Below are positions 1-5,765 of a stretch of 32,793 nt of DNA, piece by piece. The stretch's first letter is position 1, and the number at the start of each line of letters is the position of its first letter. The notes under the pieces are model-generated. The model saw nothing but the letters and a program-made list of their open reading frames with translations. It was not told the origin of the DNA and made no database searches. Position numbers and translations under genes: made by a program. The DNA comes from Clostridium sp. (GTDB taxonomy: Bacteria; Bacillota; Clostridia; Lachnospirales; Lachnospiraceae). The stretch lies in assembly GCA_023664605.1 (NCBI GenBank), contig JAMPFF010000033.1, positions 1-32,793 on the forward strand. The letters are read 5' to 3'.

Positions 1-18
1 AGGAGGTGATTCTTATAA

Positions 19-531
19 ATGGCACGAATTAACTTAGGTCATGTAAAAGGCACTGGAATAAAAGCTGTTATTGAATACTTTGGTTTATCAAAAAGTAATA
101 CTACAGAGCCTACAAACTGGCAAACAACCTGTCCATTAATGACTGATAAAGATAAATATTTATGGAGTTATTCTATAATTCAATTTGACGATAATAAAAC
201 AGATGATATTCAAACAAATAAAAGGGTTATTGGAACTTATGGCGACCACGGCACTTTATGGTCTTATGGCACTTCTATCACTGGTTCAAGCAAGAATCCA
301 ACCGTATTCCCTGATTCTGGTATATCTTATGCTGTTTTGGGTGATGCATATGTGAACATTGAAACATGGGACGTATATGAGTGTGTTACTGGCGGTGATG
401 CTAATACAGCAACATGGAGATATTTAAATAATATCAAGGGCGAAACTGGTGACAATGGCATTTCCGGAATTGAATATTATGAGAATGAACCTACAAGTAT
501 AATGAGTGGAATGACGTGGATTGGAAACTAA
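19..531 (+). CDS. Phage tail/baseplate-associated protein with collagen-like stretch
   Basis: A 170-residue protein built of modules seen in tail fibres and minor structural proteins of Firmicutes phages. A segment around residues 10-75 (GTGIKAVIEYFGLS..., DKYLWSYSIIQFDD, RVIGTYGDHG) resembles the repeated Tyr/Trp-rich modules of those proteins. A second segment, LGDAYVNIETWDVYECVTGG, is followed by a short Gly-rich collagen-like linker (GETGDNGISG) and an end of the form MTWIGN. The start is set by a perfect AGGAGG at bases 1-6 before the ATG at 19. The next gene follows 15 bases after the stop with its own AGGAGG, so the two are probably co-transcribed. The protein is short for a tail fibre and could be one piece of a split structural gene. 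Family assignment is from residue pattern only. Confidence 0.6.
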   Translation: MARINLGHVKGTGIKAVIEYFGLSKSNTTEPTNWQTTCPLMTDKDKYLWSYSIIQFDDNKTDDIQTNKRVIGTYGDHGTLWSYGTSITGSSKNPTVFPDSGISYAVLGDAYVNIETWDVYECVTGGDANTATWRYLNNIKGETGDNGISGIEYYENEPTSIMSGMTWIGN

Positions 532-546
532 AGGAGGGAAACGATT

Positions 547-882
547 ATGTCACAATATGAACATGAGTTTAGTAGTTTTCCTTCCAAGAAAATTACCAGA
601 CATGATTTTAAAAATGTAGATGATAACATAGCAGATGTTATCAATCAAATCAATTCTCTTCGTTCACAGGGGTTATATAATCAGGCTTCTCGTATTATAC
701 AGAATAACTTTGATATACTCTCCCATTACATAGTTGACGCTATTACTTTTAGGACTTGGGAAGAAGAAATTTATAATACCCAGAAATATGCACGACAAGT
801 ACAGCAGTCTATTTACTTTGATGAATCTGAGGAAGATTTTGATGGTATAGAGGGTGATGTGTGGCTTGGGGGTGATAGTTAA
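547..882 (+). CDS. Small phage protein, paralogue of the next gene
   Basis: A 111-residue acidic protein of unknown function. It begins after AAAGGAGGG with an ATG at 547. The middle (SLRSQGLYNQASRIIQNN) is predicted helical. The C-terminus carries IYFDESEEDF and ends EGDVWLGGDS. The next protein has the same order of elements (LIAQGKYSEASDYINQQ, then IYYDEEERF, then KGTIWM), so the two are likely diverged tandem duplicates. The stop overlaps the next start as TAATG, which suggests translational coupling. Its place between a tail protein and the variable tail protein suggests a structural or tail-associated role; that is inference only. Confidence 0.6.
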   Translation: MSQYEHEFSSFPSKKITRHDFKNVDDNIADVINQINSLRSQGLYNQASRIIQNNFDILSHYIVDAITFRTWEEEIYNTQKYARQVQQSIYFDESEEDFDGIEGDVWLGGDS

Positions 883-1337
883 TGCTATGTAATCCTATGT
901 CCTGCTATCCCTATAAGGTTGACCCTATGGTATTTTTTCAGGATAATAATCTTGAAAAAGTAGAAATCATGCAGCATTATAATGATTTAATTGCACAGGG
1001 TAAATATAGTGAAGCAAGCGATTATATTAATCAGCAGGAAGGCATTTATGGATTTTTTTCTGATTTTTTAAATCTTATAGAAAACCGTATTTATGCAACA
1101 CAAGAATACTTGTTGAGTAAGCCACCTAAAAAGCAACCTTGTATCTATTATGATGAGGAAGAAAGGTTTTCTATCGGTGACTTACATATCTTTGATGATA
1201 ATGATATAGAAGAAGATTTATCATCTGTCTCATTATTTTCAGATAATGACGAAGAAGAATCGTCTGATGGTCTTTGTATGTTTACAGGCGAAGAAGCACC
1301 GCCTCCTAATGCAGTCAAAGGAACTATCTGGATGTAA
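882..1337 (+). CDS. Small acidic phage protein, paralogue of the preceding gene
   Basis: A 151-residue protein whose ATG at 882 shares its A with the stop of the preceding gene. Residues 30-75 (IMQHYNDLIAQGKYSEASDYIN, with NRIYATQEYLL after it) match the preceding protein. The C-terminal third adds an acidic stretch rich in Asp, Glu and Ser, and the protein ends APPPNAVKGTIWM. Ends of the type G-(D/T)-(V/I)-W are common in small proteins next to tail genes of Firmicutes prophages. I do not recognise a defined function. An intrinsic terminator follows at 1368-1390. Confidence 0.6.
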   Translation: MLCNPMSCYPYKVDPMVFFQDNNLEKVEIMQHYNDLIAQGKYSEASDYINQQEGIYGFFSDFLNLIENRIYATQEYLLSKPPKKQPCIYYDEEERFSIGDLHIFDDNDIEEDLSSVSLFSDNDEEESSDGLCMFTGEEAPPPNAVKGTIWM

Positions 1338-1367
1338 ATAAAATAACAAATAATATTAAATATCAAG

Positions 1368-1390
1368 ACACCTTTCGAGGTGTTTTTTTT
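1368..1390 (+). terminator. Intrinsic terminator just upstream of the variable tail gene
   Basis: A six-base-pair stem ACACCT/AGGTGT closes a stable TTCG tetraloop and is followed directly by a run of eight T (1383-1390). It ends only 22 bases before the ATG of the variable tail gene, which leaves no room for a promoter between them. Confidence 0.75.
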
Positions 1391-1412
1391 GATGAAGAAA
1401 GGAAAAATTCAT

Positions 1413-2006
1413 ATGGCAATAAATGAACAAATTGTAACAGGAAGAAAGTGGAGAACACTTGTTGATGAAGCTACTAAACTATGGCAGAGAATTTCTTTTT
1501 GGACTAAGGCAAGTGATGTAGAGTTTGATGATGGACAAACTGCGGAAAATAAAATGGGCGCAATTAGCGGTATTACGTCTGATTTGAATGGTGAATCTGA
1601 AAATATTGCTGCTTCTATTAAGGCGGTTAATCAACTAAATAATCAATTAAACGGCTGTGATTTTAATCCAAAGGAAGATGGTTTATATGTAACTTATACT
1701 CTTCCGGGAGGTGCTGATTCAGTCACAAAAAAATTGGGTGAATATGAGGTTATATCTGGTCAATATACATTGTCATACACCAGTCAAATTCGCACTGTAC
1801 CTGTTCCGCGTCGTCCGCGGTTAATACTGATAGATTGTATTTCAGGTCAGGGCGTAAACCTAAAAGGCGGTTTTTGGTCTGGAATAGAAAAAGCAAATAG
1901 TTCTCAAACAGTAAGCTGGTATGTAAAGTCTGTTTCAGACAGTCAAGTAGTTTTCGGAACACTTTGGGATACTACAATCACTTGGCAGTATTATATTCTA
2001 TATTAA
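1413..2006 (+). CDS. Phase-variable phage tail protein, expressed form (cassette A)
   Basis: A 197-residue protein. The ATG at 1413 is chosen because GAAGAAAGG precedes it at good spacing; a GTG at 1380 lies inside a terminator. Residues 1-74 (MAINEQIVTGRKWRTLVDEA..., SFWTKASDVEFDDGQTAENK, SDLNGESENIAASIKAVNQ) resemble the conserved N-terminus of Lachnospiraceae phage tail proteins and form the constant part. Residues 75-79 (LNNQL) are encoded across the 14-base recombination core at 1636-1649. Residues 80-197 are the variable part, with a GADSV motif and the pattern RPRLILIDC. Three silent cassettes downstream carry the same LNNQL junction in the same frame. The stop lies six bases from the stop of convergent cassette B. 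The likely role is host-surface recognition at the tail tip, inferred from similar systems. Confidence 0.75.
   Translation: MAINEQIVTGRKWRTLVDEATKLWQRISFWTKASDVEFDDGQTAENKMGAISGITSDLNGESENIAASIKAVNQLNNQLNGCDFNPKEDGLYVTYTLPGGADSVTKKLGEYEVISGQYTLSYTSQIRTVPVPRRPRLILIDCISGQGVNLKGGFWSGIEKANSSQTVSWYVKSVSDSQVVFGTLWDTTITWQYYILY
1636..1649 (+). repeat. Inversion site 1, at the constant/variable junction
   Basis: Core TAAATAATCAATTA inside the tail gene. It is identical to the cores of sites 2, 3 and 4. Its left arm (AATCAAC) belongs to the constant region and differs from the TTTACTCCAT arm of the other three sites, as expected if strand exchange takes place within the core. With cassette B the identity extends to TAAATAATCAATTAAACGG. 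The core is an imperfect dyad (TTAA at one end, TTAA-like at the other). Confidence 0.8.
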
Positions 2007-2012
2007 CTTTTG

Positions 2013-2437
2013 TTAATTAAATGGTGAATCTGCAAACATATATGAATATCCGCTGTTTTCGTTTAAATCCATTTTTTTACCTTTTACAAGTTTACCATAA
2101 TCGCTACTGCCGTTAGGAGATATACTTTTATAGTACACATTTTGCAATGCAGTGACCCACATATAGTTGCTTTCTCTTTCTCTATATAATTTAAGTAGTT
2201 TTATATCAAACAAATCAACATCTAAAGATGTATTTGAATTGACCGAGACAAATGTTTGTTTCAGTTCAGATTCATCAATAAAACTAAAAGATAACATAGT
2301 ATCAATAATCCTATGGTAAACAGTTAATATTATAACTTTATCGAAACTACCCAATTTTTTTCGCACTGCATCAGCACCTACAATATAAAAATCTTTCCCG
2401 GACTGCTCAAAGGAGCAACCGTTTAATTGATTATTTA
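2013..2437 (-). CDS. Silent C-terminal cassette B of the variable tail protein
   Basis: An open frame without its own start signal that runs leftward from inversion site 2. Read from the core it gives LNNQLNGCSFEQSGKDFYIV, then GADAVRKKLGSF, which matches LNNQLNGCDF...GADSVTKKLGEY of cassette A. Fused to the constant region it would give a protein of about 215 residues, 136 of them from the cassette. Beyond the first 35 residues it differs from A, C and D and lacks the RPRLILI-type pattern. It converges tail to tail with cassette A; the two stops are six bases apart. An internal GTG at 2366 is not a convincing start. Confidence 0.75.
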
Positions 2438-2447
2438 ATGGAGTAAA
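2424..2447 (-). repeat. Inversion site 2 (cassette B)
   Basis: On the minus strand the site reads TTTACTCCAT followed by TAAATAATCAATTA, 24 bases identical to sites 3 and 4. Its orientation is opposite to site 1, so recombination between them inverts bases of about 1640-2435 and replaces cassette A with B. Confidence 0.8.
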
Positions 2448-2531
2448 TTTTTTATTATATTACTAGTTACAAATGTAAAGATTTAATACTTTATATCGTA
2501 TATTTATCATAATTTAATATTAATATTTTAT

Positions 2532-2557
2532 GAGATGCCGATTTATTTTGACATCTC
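2532..2557. other. Hairpin in the leader of the 247-residue tail-associated gene
   Basis: GAGATG (2532-2537) and CATCTC (2552-2557) can pair around a 14-base AT-rich loop, followed by TTCTTTAG. The T run is broken, so termination is uncertain. The rest of 2450-2577 is AT-rich with no other clear signal apart from the AAAGGAGA ribosome binding site. Confidence 0.3.
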
Positions 2558-2577
2558 TTCTTTAGAAAGGAGAATTT

Positions 2578-3321
2578 ATGAGTAAAATTATTTTTCTCAA
2601 AAATCCATCTTATATATATGATGCTGAATTCTATCAAATCGGACAGCATCAAATCAGATTAGTTTTTACAAACCAAATACCTAAAAATGATATTCTTTTA
2701 TCAGGGTTACAATTAGTTAATGAATACAATGGATTTATTCAAACCAAACGTGAAGATTATAAGTATATTTACAGAAAATATGATGATAATCCATTAATGG
2801 TTGAATTATGTAATGATGACATTGAATATGTTGAGCCAGAACCAGTTGTTATTCCAGAACCAGAGCCTTATGTGCCTACATATAAAGAAGTTTTAACTAA
2901 CAAAATTAATGAATTGTCTTATATCTGTCAAGCTACTATTGAGTCTGGTTTAGAGATTAATGGTTTACACTACTCTTATACCGAAAAAGACCAAATTAAT
3001 TTGAATGATATTGTAAGTACTGTAAAACTTACAGGACTACCACTTGGGTATCATGCAGACAGTCAAAATTGTGCTGAATATACTGCTGAAGAATTAATGA
3101 GCATTTATATTAAACTTGCTATGAATAAATATTGTCAACAGACCTACTTCAATCAGTCAAGAGAATATTTAAAGTCTTTAGAAGAGTCAGATAAAAATAA
3201 GAAAATTATCGAATCGTATGCTTATGGCACACCATTAACAGGAAGTTACCTTGAAACTTACAATAATATGGTTAATTTATATAATGCTCAAATTCAAGCA
3301 TTATTCCCTGATACAAAATAA
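2578..3321 (+). CDS. Phage tail-associated protein, DUF4376-like
   Basis: A 247-residue protein with an ATG at 2578 preceded by AAAGGAGA. Residues 1-80 (KIIFLKNPSYIYDAEF...) form a compact N-terminal part. A Pro/Glu-rich linker (PEPVVIPEPEPYVP) at about residues 87-100 leads to a helical C-terminal part, with CQATIESGLEINGLHYSYTE and DQINLNDIVSTV, like the DUF4376 domain of tail-fibre-assembly-type proteins. It lies between inversion sites 2 and 3, so its orientation would flip whenever those sites or sites 1 and 4 recombine. Position and domain type suggest a chaperone or structural partner of the variable tail protein. The domain call is from residue pattern and is moderately sure; the role is inference. 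Confidence 0.55.
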   Translation: MSKIIFLKNPSYIYDAEFYQIGQHQIRLVFTNQIPKNDILLSGLQLVNEYNGFIQTKREDYKYIYRKYDDNPLMVELCNDDIEYVEPEPVVIPEPEPYVPTYKEVLTNKINELSYICQATIESGLEINGLHYSYTEKDQINLNDIVSTVKLTGLPLGYHADSQNCAEYTAEELMSIYIKLAMNKYCQQTYFNQSREYLKSLEESDKNKKIIESYAYGTPLTGSYLETYNNMVNLYNAQIQALFPDTK

Positions 3322-3356
3322 ATTATAAAAAATGCCTCGATTCAAACATATGTTCG

Positions 3357-3410
3357 TATTATAATAGTCTCTACATACACATTAAATTCATAAAGGAGGC
3401 TATTATAATA
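3357..3410 (+). promoter_or_regulatory. -10-like box and RBS-sequestering inverted repeat before the recombinase
   Basis: The arms TATTATAATAGTCTC (3357-3371) and GAGGCTATTATAATA (3396-3410) pair over 15 positions, with one G-U pair, around a 24-base loop. The 3' arm contains most of the GGAGG ribosome binding site and the A of the ATG. The 5' arm contains TATAAT (3360-3365), a plausible -10 box, though no good -35 is seen. A transcript started there would lack most of the 5' arm and leave the ribosome binding site free. A transcript entering from upstream would fold and hide it. Confidence 0.5.
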
Positions 3411-4423
3411 TGACAATGCAAAAAATTGATAAGGATTATTTATTTAAGGTAACAGTGAGAATGATTGGTGATGAGATGCATTTTAATGATACACAAATGC
3501 AAAAATCAATTAATATTCTCACCAATGTTTTTTCTGAGGTTGATTTCGTTTCTTCTGAAAACATGCTGTCAATCAACAAATGTGGCAATAATACTATCAT
3601 TAAAAATTTTGTAGGCTGTAAAAGGCTTGCAGGTATTAAAGACAGTAGTTTGGAACAATATGTAATAAGCGTTTCTTCTTTACTAAAATACTGTCCAAAA
3701 GATTTAATTCAAATTACTACCGACGATATTAGGCGATTTTTATTAAATTATGAGAAAACTGTATGTAAAACTACTGCTAATAATTGTAGAAGAAACTTAA
3801 ATGTATTTTTTCAGTTTATGGAAGATGAAGAATATATACCTAAAAATCCCGTAAAGAAAATACCTAAAATAAAAGAAGGAAAGAAATATAAACGGTTTTA
3901 TACGGATTTAGAAATTGAATCTATGCGAGATGCTTGTATTAATAAGCGTGAATTGGCATTGATAGACCTATTAATTTCTTCTGGTCTACGAGTCAGTGAA
4001 GTAAGTAACATTATGTTATCTGAGATAAATTGGGAATCAAGAACAATTATTATTCATGGTAAGGGTGACAAAGATAGGATTGTGCCATTTACGATACGAT
4101 GTAAAAAACATTTACAGGAGTATTTATTAGAAAGAGGACTTATAAGCAATTATTTGTTTTGTGCCACAAAAAGTCCATATAATAAATTAGGTACGGGTAC
4201 AATTAATAACATAGTTAAAACTGTTGGCGCAAGAATTGGGCTGCCTAATATTACTGTACATTGTTTTAGGCGATGGCTTGCAAGTGATTTAAATAAAAAG
4301 GGTGTTGACCCAACAATTATTCAAGAAATATTAGGTCATGCTTCTTTTGAAACCACCCAAAAACACTACTTATCAAAATCATATGATAAAATATCATATA
4401 TACATAATGTATATGCAGGATAA
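3410..4423 (+). CDS. Tyrosine recombinase, probable shufflon invertase
   Basis: A 337-residue protein, complete and of usual length for an integrase/Xer-type tyrosine recombinase. It has an N-terminal core-binding domain (about 70-150) and a catalytic domain (about 160-335). All catalytic residues are visible: Arg194 (SSGLRVSEV), Lys218 (GKGDKDR), His284 and Arg287 (HCFRRW), His310 (LGHAS) and the nucleophile Tyr320 (QKHYL). The start is ATG 3410 after AAAGGAGG. It lies between inversion sites 2 and 3, inside the array of cassettes, which points to inversion of those cassettes as its task, much as Rci acts in the R64 shufflon. It could instead be an integrase, but it is about 1.3 kb from the probable attachment boundary and has no excisionase beside it. 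Expression may be limited by the hairpin over its ribosome binding site. Confidence 0.85.
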   Translation: MTMQKIDKDYLFKVTVRMIGDEMHFNDTQMQKSINILTNVFSEVDFVSSENMLSINKCGNNTIIKNFVGCKRLAGIKDSSLEQYVISVSSLLKYCPKDLIQITTDDIRRFLLNYEKTVCKTTANNCRRNLNVFFQFMEDEEYIPKNPVKKIPKIKEGKKYKRFYTDLEIESMRDACINKRELALIDLLISSGLRVSEVSNIMLSEINWESRTIIIHGKGDKDRIVPFTIRCKKHLQEYLLERGLISNYLFCATKSPYNKLGTGTINNIVKTVGARIGLPNITVHCFRRWLASDLNKKGVDPTIIQEILGHASFETTQKHYLSKSYDKISYIHNVYAG

Positions 4424-4474
4424 AATTTGTAAGGATTATTACTCTGTTGAGTGGTAATCCTTATTTTTTACGAT

Positions 4475-4498
4475 TTTACTCCATTAAATAATCAATTA
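4475..4498 (+). repeat. Inversion site 3 (cassette C)
   Basis: TTTACTCCAT followed by TAAATAATCAATTA, 24 bases identical to sites 2 and 4. It has the same orientation as site 1. Recombination with site 2 would invert the central unit holding the recombinase, and recombination with site 4 would swap cassettes C and D. Recombination with site 1 would delete the segment that carries the recombinase. Confidence 0.8.
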
Positions 4499-4861
4499 AA
4501 GGGCTTTGACCCCGTACTTGATAAATCTGGCAAAATTACTGGATATAAAACCAGTATTGGAGGTGCAGATACAGTATTCCCTTTTAGTTCGTTTTATCTT
4601 CTAGAATCTGGTACCGCCACTGTTTATCCATGGGCAACGACTATATCACTTAAAAATAAAACCAAGCCTAAAGTCATCATTACGTACAGTGTTTCCAGTA
4701 ATTATCATAACGCCGTATATTGGGAACCAGGCGCATATGGATTAGATGACAGACTAACAAACAACGACCATCTATTGCCATACGACGTAACCGATACATC
4801 ATTTAAGATAAAAAGTGGAAATGAAGTCACATATACAGTCAATTACTGGTGTTTTGGTTAA
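4485..4861 (+). CDS. Silent C-terminal cassette C of the variable tail protein
   Basis: An open frame running from inversion site 3 without its own start signal; a GTG at 4451 has no ribosome binding site. From the core it reads LNNQLKGFDPVLDKSGKI, followed by IGGADTVFPF and later NKTKPKVIITYSV. The GGADTV and KPKVIIT patterns correspond to GGADSV and RPRLILI in cassette A and to GADTF and RPQIIIG in D. Fused to the constant region it would give about 199 residues. It converges with cassette D, the two stops being one base apart. Reaching the expressed position needs two inversions (C/D swap, then sites 1 and 4) or a deletion between sites 1 and 3. Confidence 0.75.
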
Positions 4862-4862
4862 A

Positions 4863-5218
4863 TTAATACGCATATTTATAATGCCATCCTCTACTTTCAT
4901 TGTTTAGTAATACAAAACGGTCATCGTAAACAGCTAACCAACCAGTAAAGTTGGAAAAAGTTGAGCTTTGTTTTCCACCATCGATATTGATATAGAAAAA
5001 GCCGTACCCATGCCATTCTGTTCCGATGATAATTTGAGGTCGAGCAGGAGTCTTAATTGTGACGTTATCGCCTGATGTATAGCCCTCAACCCATGTCAAA
5101 TTAAGAAAAGGGATGAATGTATCAGCACCCCGCGCAGGGTCGGTGTTAAACCCATACTTGCCGTTCTGAACATCCGGACAGAATATAGTACCATCCGGGA
5201 ACGATAATTGATTATTTA
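4863..5218 (-). CDS. Silent C-terminal cassette D of the variable tail protein
   Basis: An open frame running leftward from inversion site 4. It reads LNNQLSFPDGTIFCPDVQNG, then RGADTFIPFLNLTW, then ARPQIIIGTEWHGYGFFYIN, with the same layout as cassettes A and C. Joined to the constant region it would give about 192 residues. It has no start codon with a ribosome binding site; a TTG at 5099 is internal. One inversion between sites 1 and 4 (about 1640-5215) would express it and would flip the recombinase and the 247-residue gene at the same time. Confidence 0.75.
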
Positions 5219-5228
5219 ATGGAGTAAA
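5205..5228 (-). repeat. Inversion site 4 (cassette D), right edge of the array
   Basis: On the minus strand TTTACTCCAT followed by TAAATAATCAATTA, identical over 24 bases to sites 2 and 3 and opposite in orientation to sites 1 and 3. The bases to its right (5229-5390) are AT-rich and show no gene. Confidence 0.8.
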
Positions 5229-5390
5229 TATACAAATCTATCGTGTTATAATCTCATATAGTATTAAATAAGCGATAAAAATGTAATTATGAAAAATTAT
5301 CGAATTTAATATTTTATTTGCCAAATAAAGCCGTTAGACGTGTTTATTAATGTGTTGTAGATTATTATATTGACTCTAATTTAAATATTT

Positions 5391-5537
5391 TTATTGACAT
5401 TCATTAACATCAAATTCTATAGTATCGCCCTCTTGTATATCTTCCGTAAACCATCTTCTGGCAATATCTATAAGACTGCCATTATCAAGTTGACAATTTA
5501 CTACCATGTCATCAATTCGCAAAATTGTAAGTTTCAT
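5391..5537 (-). CDS. Small DUF3006-like protein
   Basis: A 48-residue protein. The ATG at 5537 is preferred over an upstream in-frame start because GAAAGGG lies about nine bases before it. The sequence (MKLTILRIDDMVVNCQLDNG, then IARRWFTEDIQEGDTIEFDV) matches the pattern of DUF3006: a short beta-rich protein starting with a hydrophobic strand, an ID/RIE-like motif, and the EGD turn near the end. The function of the family is unknown to me. It is the last gene of the AT-rich element and is transcribed opposite to the tail genes. It lies about 220 bases from the disrupted germination gene. Confidence 0.55.
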   Translation of the reverse strand: MKLTILRIDDMVVNCQLDNGSLIDIARRWFTEDIQEGDTIEFDVNECQ

Positions 5538-5678
5538 AAAATAACACCCTTTCGCCATATCACATTGATTATATTGTAACATTAAAGAGATATTATTGCA
5601 CTATTTTAAAAATATTGATATTATAGCAATTACTTTATTATATCCAATTAATTATTATCATATCAAAGCTCTTAAAAT

Positions 5679-5765
5679 GGTGTAAATTTGGTGTAAAATA
5701 AGTTTATATCAGTATCAGATTGTTGATTTTACGGTATTTATCAAGGTTTGTAGTTACTTCCGAGT
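5679..5765. other. Probable prophage attachment junction
   Basis: Base composition changes sharply here. On the minus strand the germination protein frame follows its family up to SGWFNSEV (about 5762) and then reads TTNLDKYRKINNLILI and a stop. Close by, GGTGTAAA occurs twice (5680-5687 and 5691-5698) and could be arm-type integrase sites. The exact core cannot be set from one end. Confidence 0.5.

Larger units (their letters stand above)
1..5760. mobile_element. Right end of a prophage or phage-derived element
   Basis: This segment is clearly more AT-rich than the DNA to its right. Its genes are tail-type proteins, small phage-like proteins, a tyrosine recombinase and a DUF3006-like protein. 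The right boundary is placed at about 5750-5765 because there the reading frame of a germination protein stops matching its family and continues into AT-rich DNA. The left end is outside the window. No holin, endolysin, terminase or capsid gene is visible in this part. The element may be an intact prophage, a remnant, or an element that excises during sporulation; the window cannot decide among these. Confidence 0.75.

Noticed and set aside
1148-1366. Minus-strand open frame opposite the acidic small phage protein
   Set aside because: It is a shadow of the Glu/Asp/Ser-rich coding region of 882-1337, has no ribosome binding site and runs against all neighbouring genes.
3410-4423. Tyrosine recombinase as the prophage integrase
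   Set aside because: It lies between the inversion sites and about 1.3 kb from the probable attachment boundary, with no excisionase or repressor nearby. Not fully excluded, but the inversion role explains its position better.
4451-4484. GTG at 4451 as a true start for cassette C
   Set aside because: No ribosome binding site, the codons before the core are AT-rich linker, and cassettes B and D likewise have no start; homology begins only at the core.
5229-5390. Possible gene or RNA in the AT-rich gap right of site 4
   Set aside because: No open frame with a ribosome binding site and no stable hairpin or promoter pair could be supported.
1-5760. Diversity-generating retroelement as the source of tail variation
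   Set aside because: No reverse transcriptase and no template/variable repeat pair with adenine substitutions; variation is explained by whole-cassette exchange at short identical sites.
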